From Propionicimonas sp020161015 (GTDB lineage Bacteria; Actinomycetota; Actinomycetes; Propionibacteriales; Propionibacteriaceae): a stretch of 64,000 nt of DNA. The notes under the pieces were generated by a model that saw only the letters and a program-made list of their open reading frames with translations, had not been told where the DNA came from and did not search any database. The DNA lies in assembly GCF_964266745.1 (NCBI RefSeq), contig NZ_CAXWGX010000023.1, positions 310,001 through 374,000 of the forward strand, written 5' to 3'. The position numbers and the translations under genes were made by a program. Shown in pieces: positions 16,178 to 24,637 of the stretch; the stretch's first letter is position 1; each line of letters opens with the position of its first letter.

Positions 16178-17319
16178 CCCCGCCCGAGGGCTCGTTCCCG
16201 GGGGCGCCGCCGCCCGGGCAGCCGGCGTGGCCCGGCCCCGGGCCGTCCGGCAGTCCGTTCCCCGCGCCAGGGGGCGCCGTCGCGCCGCCGCCTCCGGTGC
16301 CGTGGCCGCCCGCCTATCCGCCGGTGCCGCCCATGCGCCCGCCCAAGCCTCCCGCCCTGCCGGTGGTGCAGCGGGAGTACCACGAGTTCTTCCGGGCTCC
16401 CCGGCTGCGCTGGTGGAAGCCGCTGGCCGCGTTCGGGATGTTCCTCATCGGGCTTATGTTGGCGATCATCGTCGCGACGGTCATCGTGATCCCGGACGTG
16501 ATCAGCGGCAGGCTGACGACCGCGCAGGCCCAGGGCGGCTCCATCCCGATGACACCGCTGCTCTTCCTGGCCAACAACGTGTTCCTCGGCTTGTGGGTGC
16601 CACTGGCGTTCCTGACGGCGTGGACGGTCTTCGCCCAGCACCCGAAGTGGCTCTCCTCGATCACCGGCGGGTTCCGGTGGGGGTTGTTCGGGCGTTTCGC
16701 GCTGATCTCGTTCGTGGTCCTCGCGGTCTCGACCGGCATCCAGATCCTGCTGGGGGGAGGGCTGGAGGGGCTGGCCTGGAACTCCGACTCGCTCTTCCTG
16801 ATCGTGACGATCCTGCTCACCACGCCGTTCCAGGCCGCCGGTGAGGAGTACGCCCTGCGTGGGCTGGGGGCGCGCTGCCTCGGCGCGTGGTTCTCGTCCC
16901 GCCGTGTCGGGCTGGTCGTCGCGACCGTCGGCACGTCGGTGGTCTTCATGCTGCTGCACGGCGCCGGCGACCCGTGGCTGAACTCCTTCTACCTTCTCTT
17001 CGCGGTCGTCGGCTCGGTGCTGGCGTGGCGCACGGGTGGCCTGGAGGCCGCCGTGGCGCTGCACGTGGTCAACAACCTGATCAGCGAGGCGACGCTGCCG
17101 TTCTCCTCCCTCGACGGGCTGTTCGACCGGCAGGCCGGCGTGGCCGGGCCGGAGACCCTCTGGCAGATGGGCGCGGTCGTCGTCGTGGGCGGCCTGATGC
17201 TGTGGCAGGCGCGCCGCCTCGGGCTCCCCACGGCCACCGCCCCGGCCGCCCCGCCACCTCCTGGGGAGCGGGCCCTCGGCGCGGAGGTATTCTGGAACTC
17301 TTCGCACACGATCGCTTGA
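16156..17319 (+). CDS. CPBP-family intramembrane metalloprotease-like protein with Pro-rich N-terminus
   Basis: A 387-residue protein. The first 70 residues are Pro/Gly/Ala-rich and probably a disordered cytoplasmic tail. Eight or so membrane segments follow with the CPBP (Abi/CAAX protease) motifs: GEEYALRG, then FMLLHG, then LHVVNN. These supply the Glu and His metal ligands. Bacterial members are membrane proteases of mostly unknown substrate. The GTG start at 16156 overlaps the ndk end by 22 bases, which is long for an overlap, and a later start cannot be excluded because the N-terminal tail is poorly conserved. Confidence 0.75.
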   Translation: MVPEPGLTPPEGSFPGAPPPGQPAWPGPGPSGSPFPAPGGAVAPPPPVPWPPAYPPVPPMRPPKPPALPVVQREYHEFFRAPRLRWWKPLAAFGMFLIGLMLAIIVATVIVIPDVISGRLTTAQAQGGSIPMTPLLFLANNVFLGLWVPLAFLTAWTVFAQHPKWLSSITGGFRWGLFGRFALISFVVLAVSTGIQILLGGGLEGLAWNSDSLFLIVTILLTTPFQAAGEEYALRGLGARCLGAWFSSRRVGLVVATVGTSVVFMLLHGAGDPWLNSFYLLFAVVGSVLAWRTGGLEAAVALHVVNNLISEATLPFSSLDGLFDRQAGVAGPETLWQMGAVVVVGGLMLWQARRLGLPTATAPAAPPPPGERALGAEVFWNSSHTIA

Positions 17320-17331
17320 CAAGGGCGTGAG

Positions 17332-18012
17332 ATGACTAACGATGTGGTGACCAAGGTCGACGCCGGCAGTGCCCTCAAATGGTTGCGGGCCAAGATCCGT
17401 CCCCGCAGCGGGCGGACGCTGGTCGGCATCGACGGCGTCGACGGCGCGGGCAAGACCACCTTCGCCGACGAACTGGCCGACCTGCTCCGGGAGTCCGGGC
17501 TCACGGTGATCCGGATCTCGATGGACCACTACCTGAACCCGCAGTCGAAGCGGTACGCCCAGGGGCGCAGCTCCGCGAAGGGCTACTTCGAGGACAGCTA
17601 CGACTACGCGCGGTTCAGTGACGAGGTGCTGGAGCCGCTCGGGCACGGTGGCTCGGGCCGCTACCGGACGGCCGCCTACGACCTCGACTCCGAGTCCGAG
17701 GTCAACTCCCCCTGGAAGATCGCCCCCGACGACGCCGTGGTGATCATCGACGGCATGTTCATGCACCGCGACGAGCTGTGTTCGAGCAGGAAGAACAAGG
17801 TCTGGGACCTGTCGGTGTGGCTGGAGGTGCCGTTCTCGGAGTCGTTCCACCGCCTGGCCGAGCGCGAGGACAAGATCACCCCCGACCCCGAGGACCCCGC
17901 CAACGCCCGGTACTACCAGGGCCAGTTGATCTACCTGCGTTCGTGCGACCCGGCGCACCGCGCCGACCTGGTCGTGGAGAACGTCGCCCCGCACTCGCCG
18001 GTCATCGACTGA
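17332..18012 (+). CDS. Uridine kinase-like P-loop kinase
   Basis: A 226-residue P-loop kinase with Walker A GVDGAGKT at 35-42, a substrate segment SMDHYLNP, the tyrosine-rich YFEDSYDYARF, and VVIIDGMFMHRDEL as Walker-B-like strand. The arrangement matches uridine kinase family proteins, which phosphorylate uridine or cytidine. The ATG follows GGGCGTGAG. It is not close enough to canonical Udk to fix the substrate. Confidence 0.8.
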   Translation: MTNDVVTKVDAGSALKWLRAKIRPRSGRTLVGIDGVDGAGKTTFADELADLLRESGLTVIRISMDHYLNPQSKRYAQGRSSAKGYFEDSYDYARFSDEVLEPLGHGGSGRYRTAAYDLDSESEVNSPWKIAPDDAVVIIDGMFMHRDELCSSRKNKVWDLSVWLEVPFSESFHRLAEREDKITPDPEDPANARYYQGQLIYLRSCDPAHRADLVVENVAPHSPVID

Positions 18013-18019
18013 GCCCGGC

Positions 18020-18784
18020 GTGGCCACCCGCGTGGCCGCCGGCCCGGCGGACGCGATCCCCGAGCGGCCGGACGCCCTGGCGGCGGCGCTCCTGCGGCGC
18101 CTGGAGGAGCGGTCCGACCCGGCCAACGTGGCGGGCATGGCCCGCTACGGCATCAGCGCGGAGGGCACGCTCGGCGTCCCGATGACGGTCCTGCGCGGGC
18201 TCCAGCGCGAGCTGCGCCCGCTGCGGCGGGAGCGTCCCGCGCACGCCCACGAGGTGGCAGCGGCGCTGTGGGCGTCCGGGTGCCACGAGGCTCGGATCCT
18301 CGCCGCGCTGGTGGACGTCCCCGCGCTGGTCACCCCTGCCCAGGCCGACGCGTGGGTGCGTGACCTCGACTCCTGGGACACCTGCGACCAGCTCCAGGGG
18401 CTGTTCGCGTCCACCCCGTTCGCCTACGACAAGGCCGTGGAGTGGGCGGGCGCGGAGGAGGTGTTCGTCAAGCGCGCCGGGTTCGTGCTGATGTGCGCCC
18501 TCGCCGTCCACGACAAGGCGGCGGACGACGCGCGGCTGGAGGCCTTCCTCCCGCTGGTGGTGCGCGAGGCGACCGACGACCGCAACCTCGTGAAGAAGGC
18601 CGTGAACTGGGCGCTGCGCCAGGTCGGCAAGCGGTCGGCCACCTGCCACGCGGCCGCCGTCGCGACCGCCGAGGAGATCCTCCAGCGGCACCCCGCGTCC
18701 ACGGCCGCCCGCTGGATCGCCAGGGACGCGCTCCGCGAGCTCCGCAGCGCGGCCGTCCTCGCGCGCGTCCACCGCCAGCGGTGA
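18020..18784 (+). CDS. AlkD-like DNA alkylation repair protein (HEAT-repeat)
   Basis: A 254-residue all-helical protein that fits the AlkD family of DNA glycosylases. Diagnostic segments are RYGI, SWDTCDQL and EATDDRNLVKKAVNWALRQVGK. AlkD removes alkylated purines such as 3-methyladenine by trapping DNA between HEAT-like repeats. The GTG start is seven bases after the stop of the kinase gene, so the two are probably co-transcribed. It is one of four alkylation or crosslink repair genes in the window (with ogt, ada-alkA and the YcaQ-like gene). Confidence 0.85.
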   Translation: MATRVAAGPADAIPERPDALAAALLRRLEERSDPANVAGMARYGISAEGTLGVPMTVLRGLQRELRPLRRERPAHAHEVAAALWASGCHEARILAALVDVPALVTPAQADAWVRDLDSWDTCDQLQGLFASTPFAYDKAVEWAGAEEVFVKRAGFVLMCALAVHDKAADDARLEAFLPLVVREATDDRNLVKKAVNWALRQVGKRSATCHAAAVATAEEILQRHPASTAARWIARDALRELRSAAVLARVHRQR

Positions 18785-18873
18785 GTGGGGGAGCCGCCGG
18801 TCCGGGTGTCAGCGGGGGAGTGGGTGCGAATGTTGCCGAGGACGGCGGGGTCGGAACCCGGCGGCGCATTGAT

Positions 18874-18879
18874 TACGCT
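18874..18879 (+). promoter_or_regulatory. -10 box of the radical SAM gene
   Basis: TACGCT in GATTACGCT, nine bases before the ATG. Confidence 0.4.
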
Positions 18880-18888
18880 GGTCCGACC

Positions 18889-20847
18889 ATGACCACGACC
18901 GTCGCATCGCTGTATCCCCGCCTGGAGCCGCTCCTGGCGCAGGTCAGCAAGCCCGTCCAGTACACCGGGGGCGAGGTGAACTCGGTGAGCAAGGACTTCG
19001 CCGCCGCCGAGGTGCGCTGGGCCCTGATGTACCCCGACGTCTACGAGGTGGGGCAGCCCAACCAGGGCCTCGCGATCCTCTACGAGCTGCTCAACGAGCG
19101 GGAGTGGATGCTCGCCGAGCGCACCTACTCGGTGTGGCCGGACCTCGCCGCCCTGATGCGCGCCGGCGGACTGCCCCAGTTCACGCTGGAGAGCCACCTG
19201 CCGGTGCGGGCGTTCGACCTGCTGGGGGTGAGCTTCTCCACCGAACTCGGCTACACCAACCTGCTGGAGGCCCTCGACCTCGGCGGCATCGCCCTCCACG
19301 CCGCGGACCGCGGCGAGGACGAGCCGGTCGTGATCGCCGGCGGCCACGCCGCGTTCAACCCCGAGCCGATCGCCGACTACATCGACGCCGCCGTCCTCGG
19401 CGACGGCGAGGAGGCCGCGCTGGCCGTGTCCGACCTGGTCCGCGGCTGGAAGGCGTCCGGGAAGCCGGGCGGAAGGCGCGGCCTGCTGTACGAGCTCGCC
19501 CGTTCCGGCGTCGCCTACGTGCCGGCCTTCTACGACGTCAGCTACACCGACGCGGGCGCGATCGCTTCCGTCTCGCCCAACACCCCGGGCGTGCCCGAGC
19601 GGGTGGCCAAGCACACCCTCATGGAACTCGACGACTGGCCGTACCCTGCCCGTCCGGTGGTGCCGCTCGCCGAGACCGTGCACGAGCGCTACTCGGTGGA
19701 GATCTTCCGGGGCTGCACCCGCGGGTGCCGGTTCTGCCAGGCCGGCATGATCACCCGTCCGGTCCGGGAGCGGAACATCGAGACCGTCGGCCGGATGGTC
19801 GAGGGCGGGATCGCCGCCACCGGCCTGGACGAGGTGGGCCTGCTGAGCCTGTCCAGCGCGGACCACAGCGAGATCGGGCCGATCACCAGCCAGCTCGCCG
19901 ACCGCTACGAGGGCAGCTTCGTCTCGCTGTCGCTGCCCAGCACCCGGGTGGACGCCTTCAACATCGACCTCGCCAACGAGCTCAGCCGAAACGGGCGTCG
20001 TTCGGGGCTGACGTTCGCGCCGGAGGGCGGCTCGGAGCGCATGCGCAAGGTGATCAACAAGATGGTCAGCGAGGACGACCTGATCAGCACGATCACCGCG
20101 GCGTTCAGCCAGGGCTGGCGCCAGGTGAAGCTCTACTTCATGTGCGGACTGCCCACGGAGACCGACGAGGACGTGCTGGGCATCGCCGACATGGCGGCCC
20201 ACGTGATCGAGGCCGGACGGCGTGCCGCCGGCACGCGCGACATCCGTTGCACGATCAGCATCGGCGGGTTCGTGCCCAAGCCGCACACGCCCTTCCAATG
20301 GGTGGCGCAGGCCGACCCGGAGACGATCGACAACCGGCTCCGGCTGCTGCGCGAGAAGATCCGCGCCGACAAGCGGTACGGCCGCGCCATCGGCATGCGC
20401 TACCACGACGGGAAGCCCGGGCAGGTCGAGGGCCTGCTCAGCCGGGGCGACCGCAGGGTGGGACGCGTGATCGAGGAGGTCTGGCGGGACGGCGGGGTGC
20501 TGGACGGCTGGAGCGAGCACTTCTCCTACGACCGGTGGATGGCGGCGGCGGAGCGCGCGCTCGCCCCCCATGGCGTGGACGTCGGCTGGTTCACCACCCG
20601 CGAGCGCCCGCAGGGGGAGGTGCTCCCGTGGGACCACCTCGACTCCGGCCTCGACCGCGACTGGTTGTGGCAGGACTACCAGGACGCCGTCTCCGGCGCG
20701 GAGGTCGAGGACTGCCGCTGGTCCGGCTGCTACGACTGCGGCGTGTGCCCGGAGTTCGGCACCGAGATCCAGATCGGCCCGACCGGGCGGTCGCTGCTCC
20801 CGCTCACCGTGGTGCGTCCGGCCGTCTCCCCGGTCCCGGGGCGGTAG
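18889..20847 (+). CDS. TIGR03960-family B12-binding/radical SAM protein
   Basis: A 652-residue protein with an N-terminal domain of the B12-binding type (GVSFSTELGYTNLLEAL, VIAGGHAAFNPEP) and a radical SAM core. The iron-sulfur cysteines are Cys276, Cys280 and Cys283 in GCTRGCRFCQAG. The C-terminal part has a cysteine cluster, CRWSGCYDCGVC. It belongs to the TIGR03960 family, whose reaction is not established. Its usual partner, the TIGR03936 protein, lies 3 kb downstream (23737-24387) with three genes between, so the two have been separated here. The ATG at 18889 has a -10 box nine bases before it. Confidence 0.9.
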   Translation: MTTTVASLYPRLEPLLAQVSKPVQYTGGEVNSVSKDFAAAEVRWALMYPDVYEVGQPNQGLAILYELLNEREWMLAERTYSVWPDLAALMRAGGLPQFTLESHLPVRAFDLLGVSFSTELGYTNLLEALDLGGIALHAADRGEDEPVVIAGGHAAFNPEPIADYIDAAVLGDGEEAALAVSDLVRGWKASGKPGGRRGLLYELARSGVAYVPAFYDVSYTDAGAIASVSPNTPGVPERVAKHTLMELDDWPYPARPVVPLAETVHERYSVEIFRGCTRGCRFCQAGMITRPVRERNIETVGRMVEGGIAATGLDEVGLLSLSSADHSEIGPITSQLADRYEGSFVSLSLPSTRVDAFNIDLANELSRNGRRSGLTFAPEGGSERMRKVINKMVSEDDLISTITAAFSQGWRQVKLYFMCGLPTETDEDVLGIADMAAHVIEAGRRAAGTRDIRCTISIGGFVPKPHTPFQWVAQADPETIDNRLRLLREKIRADKRYGRAIGMRYHDGKPGQVEGLLSRGDRRVGRVIEEVWRDGGVLDGWSEHFSYDRWMAAAERALAPHGVDVGWFTTRERPQGEVLPWDHLDSGLDRDWLWQDYQDAVSGAEVEDCRWSGCYDCGVCPEFGTEIQIGPTGRSLLPLTVVRPAVSPVPGR

Positions 20848-20891
20848 GCGCCGTTTCGCCGCGGCGGGTGCCCGGTGGCGCCGGCGTCCCG

Positions 20892-20897
20892 TAGCGT
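20892..20897 (+). promoter_or_regulatory. -10 box of sulP (leaderless)
   Basis: TAGCGT, six bases before ATG 20904. Confidence 0.45.
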
Positions 20898-20903
20898 TGC
20901 GCC

Positions 20904-22664
20904 ATGGGTGAGGAACCTGTCGGCTGGCGGCGCTGGGCGCCCGGGCTGGGGGTCCTCCTCGGCTACGACCGGGCCTGGTTGCGCGGCGACCTGATCGCCG
21001 GGGTCACCGTCGCTGCCTACCTGGTGCCGCAGGTGATGGCCTATGCGGAGATCATCGGGCTGCCGCCGGTCACCGGCCTGTGGGCGGTGCTGGCGCCGAT
21101 GGCTGTCTACGCGATCCTGGGCAACTCGCGCCAGCTGTCGATCGGGCCGGAGTCCACGACCGCACTGATGACGGCTGCCGGGATCGCCGCGCTGGTCGGC
21201 CAGGTCGGCCCCGGCCGGCGGGCGGAGGTCGCGGCGCTGATCGCGATCGCTGTGGGCGTGGTCTGCCTGGTCGCGTGGGTCGCCCGCCTCGGCCAGATCG
21301 CCAACCTGCTGTCCAAGCCGGTCCTGGTGGGCTACATGGCCGGCATCGGCGTGCTGATGGTCGTCAGCCAGTACTCCAAGCTCACCGGCCTGGCCATCGA
21401 GGGCGACAACCCGGGCACGCAGACCCTGTCGCTGGTGTCGCAGCTCGGCGCCGTCCACCTGCCCACGCTGCTGGTCGGCCTGGGCGTGGTGGTCGCGCTG
21501 TTCGCCCTGCGCGCCTGGGCGCCCCGCTGGCCGGGTCCGTTGCTGGTGATGCTCACCGCGGCGGCGCTGGTGGCGTTCACGCCGCTGGGGTCCCTGGGCA
21601 TCCGGGTGATCGGGGAGGTGCCGCGGGACCTTCCCCAGGCCGCACTGCCGAACCTCGAGGGCATCGACCTCCTGCAGCTGGCCGTGGCGGCGCTCGGCAT
21701 CGCGGTCGTCGGCTACAGCGACGTGATCCTCACCGGACGGGCGTTCGCCGCGCGGCGCGACGAGCGCGTCGACGCCACCGGCGAGTTGCTCGCCATGGGT
21801 GCGGCGAACGTGGCCAACGGCTTCCTGGCGGGCTTCCCGGTGTCGTCGTCCGCGAGCCGCACGGTGATCGGGGACGCGGCCGGCAGCCGCACCCAGTTGC
21901 ACTCGCTGGTCGCGGCAGCGATGGTGCTCGGCTCGATCTACCTGTTCTCCCCCGTCCTCGGGGCGTTCCCGCAGGCCGCCCTCGGCGGCGTGGTCGTGTA
22001 CGCGGGCCTCCGGCTGGTCGACCTGTCCGAGCTCGGCCGCATCGGCGCGTTCCGGCGCAGCGAGCTCGTGCTGGCCCTCGTCACGATGGCAGCGGTGCTG
22101 GCCACCGGTCTGCTGAACGGCATCGGCATCGCGGTCGGCCTGTCGATCCTGGACCTCATCCGGCGCATCGCGCACCCCCATGACGGCGTCCTCGGCTACG
22201 TGCCCGGGATCGCCGGGATGCACGACGTGGACGACTATCCCCGGGCCACCCAGGTGCCAGGGCTGGTCGTGTACCGGTACGACTCGCCGCTGTTCTTCGC
22301 CAACGCCGACGACTTCCTCACCAGGGCACTGGCGACCGTCCGCCGGGCCGACCCCCGCCCGCGGTGGTTCCTCCTGAACGCCGAGGCCAACATCGAGGTC
22401 GACCTGACCGCCGTCGACACCCTCGAGCAGCTCCGGCGAACGCTGGACGGGCAGGGCATCGTCTTCGCCCTGGCCAGGGTGAAGATGGAGGTCCGCGAAC
22501 AGTTGTCGCAGGCCGGCTTCGTCGAGGCCGTCGGCGAGGACAGGATCTTCGCCACGCTCCCGACCGCCGTGGCCGGGTACGCCGCCTGGTACGAGCGCGA
22601 GTACGGCGAGCGGCCCCCGGGTATCCCTGAAGCCACCACCACCCAGCCCAAGGAGGAGAAATGA
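20904..22664 (+). CDS. SulP-family anion transporter with STAS domain
   Basis: A 586-residue membrane transporter. The N-terminal signature LIAGVTVAAYLVPQVMAYAE and following helices are those of SulP (SLC26) carriers. The GFPVSSSASRTVIGDAAGSRTQ segment lies in the substrate region. A C-terminal cytoplasmic STAS domain runs from about 430 to 560. SulP members carry sulfate, bicarbonate or other anions; none of the neighbours fixes the substrate. The stop overlaps the ATG of the VOC protein gene (ATGA). Confidence 0.9.
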   Translation: MGEEPVGWRRWAPGLGVLLGYDRAWLRGDLIAGVTVAAYLVPQVMAYAEIIGLPPVTGLWAVLAPMAVYAILGNSRQLSIGPESTTALMTAAGIAALVGQVGPGRRAEVAALIAIAVGVVCLVAWVARLGQIANLLSKPVLVGYMAGIGVLMVVSQYSKLTGLAIEGDNPGTQTLSLVSQLGAVHLPTLLVGLGVVVALFALRAWAPRWPGPLLVMLTAAALVAFTPLGSLGIRVIGEVPRDLPQAALPNLEGIDLLQLAVAALGIAVVGYSDVILTGRAFAARRDERVDATGELLAMGAANVANGFLAGFPVSSSASRTVIGDAAGSRTQLHSLVAAAMVLGSIYLFSPVLGAFPQAALGGVVVYAGLRLVDLSELGRIGAFRRSELVLALVTMAAVLATGLLNGIGIAVGLSILDLIRRIAHPHDGVLGYVPGIAGMHDVDDYPRATQVPGLVVYRYDSPLFFANADDFLTRALATVRRADPRPRWFLLNAEANIEVDLTAVDTLEQLRRTLDGQGIVFALARVKMEVREQLSQAGFVEAVGEDRIFATLPTAVAGYAAWYEREYGERPPGIPEATTTQPKEEK

Positions 22665-23110
22665 CCGTGCCGGTGTCGTTCCAGGTCGTGGTCGACTGCG
22701 CGGACCCGCACGAGCTCGCCCAGTGGTGGGCCGACACCATGGGCTGGGACCTCGAGCCGACCAACGAGGACTTCATTCGCCGGATGATCGCCGAGGGCTA
22801 CGCCGGTGAGGCCGACACCCGCCAGTGGCGTGGCCAGCTGTGGTGGGCGACGGGAGCGGCGATCACCCAACCCGGCGCCCCGGACGGAGGCGCGTGCCGC
22901 CGGATCCTGTTCCAGCAGGTGCCTGAGGCGAAGGCGGGCAAGAACCGCGTGCACCTCGACCTCCGGGTGACCGCGACCGGGCCGGACCTCGACGCCTCCC
23001 GCGACGCCCTCCTTGCACGTGGCGCGTCCTACCTCCACGAAGGGTCCGAGGGTCCCCACCGCTGGTACACGATGGCCGACCCCGAGGGCAACGAGTTCTG
23101 CATCACCTGA
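22661..23110 (+). CDS. VOC (glyoxalase-like) family protein
   Basis: A 149-residue protein with a glyoxalase-type fold. FQVVVDCADPHELAQWWADTMGW opens one beta-alpha-beta module, NRVHLDLRV supplies a His ligand, and MADPEGNEFCI closes the second. Such proteins bind a metal or bind small molecules as resistance or isomerase proteins. The ATG is embedded in the sulP stop and a GGAGGA ribosome site precedes it, so it is translated with the transporter. Confidence 0.82.
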   Translation: MTVPVSFQVVVDCADPHELAQWWADTMGWDLEPTNEDFIRRMIAEGYAGEADTRQWRGQLWWATGAAITQPGAPDGGACRRILFQQVPEAKAGKNRVHLDLRVTATGPDLDASRDALLARGASYLHEGSEGPHRWYTMADPEGNEFCIT

Positions 23111-23142
23111 GCCCGCCCGCCCCTGCCCGGCCGGCGGGGCCG

Positions 23143-23634
23143 TCAGCCCAACGGGTGGACGTAGGCCAGCAGGTGCACGTCCGGGCGCGGCCACCAGTCG
23201 CGCTCGGGCACGCGCGTGAATCCGAGCCGCCGGTACATCCGGTGGGCGGTCGTCATCCACTCCGCGGAGGAGATCACCACCTGGTCGAAGCCGTCGGCCG
23301 CGGCCCGCTCCAGGCAGCGTCGTACCAGCAGGGTGCCGACCCCGCGTCCGCGCGCGGCGGGGGCGACGGCCAGGGCGCGGAACTCGCCCTCCGCGTCGGT
23401 GCCCAGCTCGCGGTAGGGCGAGCCGAGAGGGCAGGAGGTCACCGTGCCGACCACGGCCCCCGTCTCGTCGACCGCGACCAGCAGTTCCGCACCCGCCGCG
23501 CGCGACGCGGTGTCGCGCAGGAGCTCCAGGTACGGGTCTCCCGGCGCCAGGGCACCCTCGGCGAGGTAGGCGGCCACCGTCACCTCGCCGGCGGCGGCGT
23601 ACTCGTCGGGCCGGGCCGGACGGATGTCGATCAC
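23143..23634 (-). CDS. GNAT-family N-acetyltransferase
   Basis: A 163-residue acetyl-CoA-dependent acetyltransferase. The CoA-binding motif A reads ALAVAPAARGRGVGTLLV, and the C-terminal SAEWMTTAHRMYRRLGFTRV is typical of GNAT motif B. Start GTG 23634 is the first residue of the conserved IDIRPARPDEY. The acceptor is unknown. It converges on the VOC gene and is divergent from the TIGR03936 gene. Confidence 0.85.
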   Translation of the reverse strand: MIDIRPARPDEYAAAGEVTVAAYLAEGALAPGDPYLELLRDTASRAAGAELLVAVDETGAVVGTVTSCPLGSPYRELGTDAEGEFRALAVAPAARGRGVGTLLVRRCLERAAADGFDQVVISSAEWMTTAHRMYRRLGFTRVPERDWWPRPDVHLLAYVHPLG

Positions 23635-23668
23635 CGCCCCATCAAACCAGTTGCGGCGGACGTCCGGA

Positions 23669-23674
23669 TACGCT
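23669..23674 (+). promoter_or_regulatory. -10 box upstream of the TIGR03936 gene
   Basis: TACGCT. The base eight positions later starts an in-frame GTA codon rather than ATG or GTG. Confidence 0.4.
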
Positions 23675-23736
23675 GTGCAACCGTAACTCCGCGACGACAG
23701 CCCGAGCAGCAGGCGCCGCCCGTCCAGCGACTGCGC

Positions 23737-24387
23737 GTGCAGTACGCCAAGCGGGGACGGGCGCGGTTCGCCTCGCACCGCGACTTCGGACGGGCGTTCG
23801 AGCGTGCGCTGCGCCGCGCCGGCATCCCGATGGCCTTCTCCTCCGGTTTCTCCCCGCATCCGAGGATCAGCTATGCCAACGCCTCGCCGACCGGGGCGGC
23901 CACCGAGGCCGAGTACCTCGAGCTGGGTCTCGCCGCCGTGCTCGACCCGGAGTGGGTGCGCGATCAGCTGAACGCCGCCATGCCGGACGGCCTGGTGGTC
24001 GTGCGCGTCGTCGAGGCGGCCGCCGGCTCGCTCGCCGAGCGGCTCACCGCGTCCCGCTGGGAACTGGTGCTGACCGGGGTCGATCCCGCGGAACTGGCCG
24101 GGGCGGTGGCGGACCTGCTCGCCGCGGACCGGCTCGAGGTCGAGCGGATGACGAAGACGGGACTGCGGCGCTTCGACGTGCGCGCGGCGGTGATCCAGCT
24201 GTCCGCGGAGGGGGACCGCGTCCACCTCGTCTCCCTGATGGGCGAGCCGCTGGTGCGTCCCGACGACGTCGTGCAGGCGCTCCACCTGCTGCGTCCGGGG
24301 CTCAGGACCGGGGTCCCCGCGCTGGTGACGCGCCTCGAGCAGGGGTCCTGGGACGGCGAGCGCATCGCCGACCCGCTCGCCTGCTGA
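23737..24387 (+). CDS. TIGR03936-family radical SAM-associated protein (DUF2344)
   Basis: A 216-residue protein from the first canonical in-frame start (GTG 23737), with RVQYAKRGRARFASHRDFGRA, the characteristic beginning of the DUF2344/TIGR03936 family, and FSSGFSPHPRISYA. These proteins accompany TIGR03960 radical SAM enzymes, here encoded upstream at 18889. The frame reads sensibly about 18 codons further upstream (RRQPEQQAPPVQRL resembles family N-termini) but holds no ATG, GTG or TTG. The true start may be a GTA codon at 23683 or the CTG at 23731. rne follows after a long leader. Confidence 0.85.
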   Translation: MQYAKRGRARFASHRDFGRAFERALRRAGIPMAFSSGFSPHPRISYANASPTGAATEAEYLELGLAAVLDPEWVRDQLNAAMPDGLVVVRVVEAAAGSLAERLTASRWELVLTGVDPAELAGAVADLLAADRLEVERMTKTGLRRFDVRAAVIQLSAEGDRVHLVSLMGEPLVRPDDVVQALHLLRPGLRTGVPALVTRLEQGSWDGERIADPLAC

Positions 24388-24637
24388 CGGCCGCGGCGCG
24401 CCGGACCGGGTCTGGGACGGGTCCGGGGAGTGTGGAATACTGGGGCTCAGGCCGGAGTCATCCAGACCCCCGACCCTCGAGTGCTGAACCGGTGTGACAG
24501 GCCGGGCACGAGCCGAGACCTCACCGCGACGCCAGACGACCGCGGGGGCCGACAGTGTTGAGGCATTCGACCAGATGAGGCTTCGCTGCCACGAGCAGCC
24601 ACGTTTGCGGCACCCCCGCCGCTGAAGGAGAGCAACA
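24388..24637 (+). promoter_or_regulatory. rne upstream region and 5' leader
   Basis: 250 bases without a gene. GAATACT at about 24434-24440 is a likely extended -10 box, which would give a leader close to 190 bases with several possible stems. Long leaders are known before RNase E genes, where they serve autoregulation in enterobacteria. That this applies here is an inference. Confidence 0.45.
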
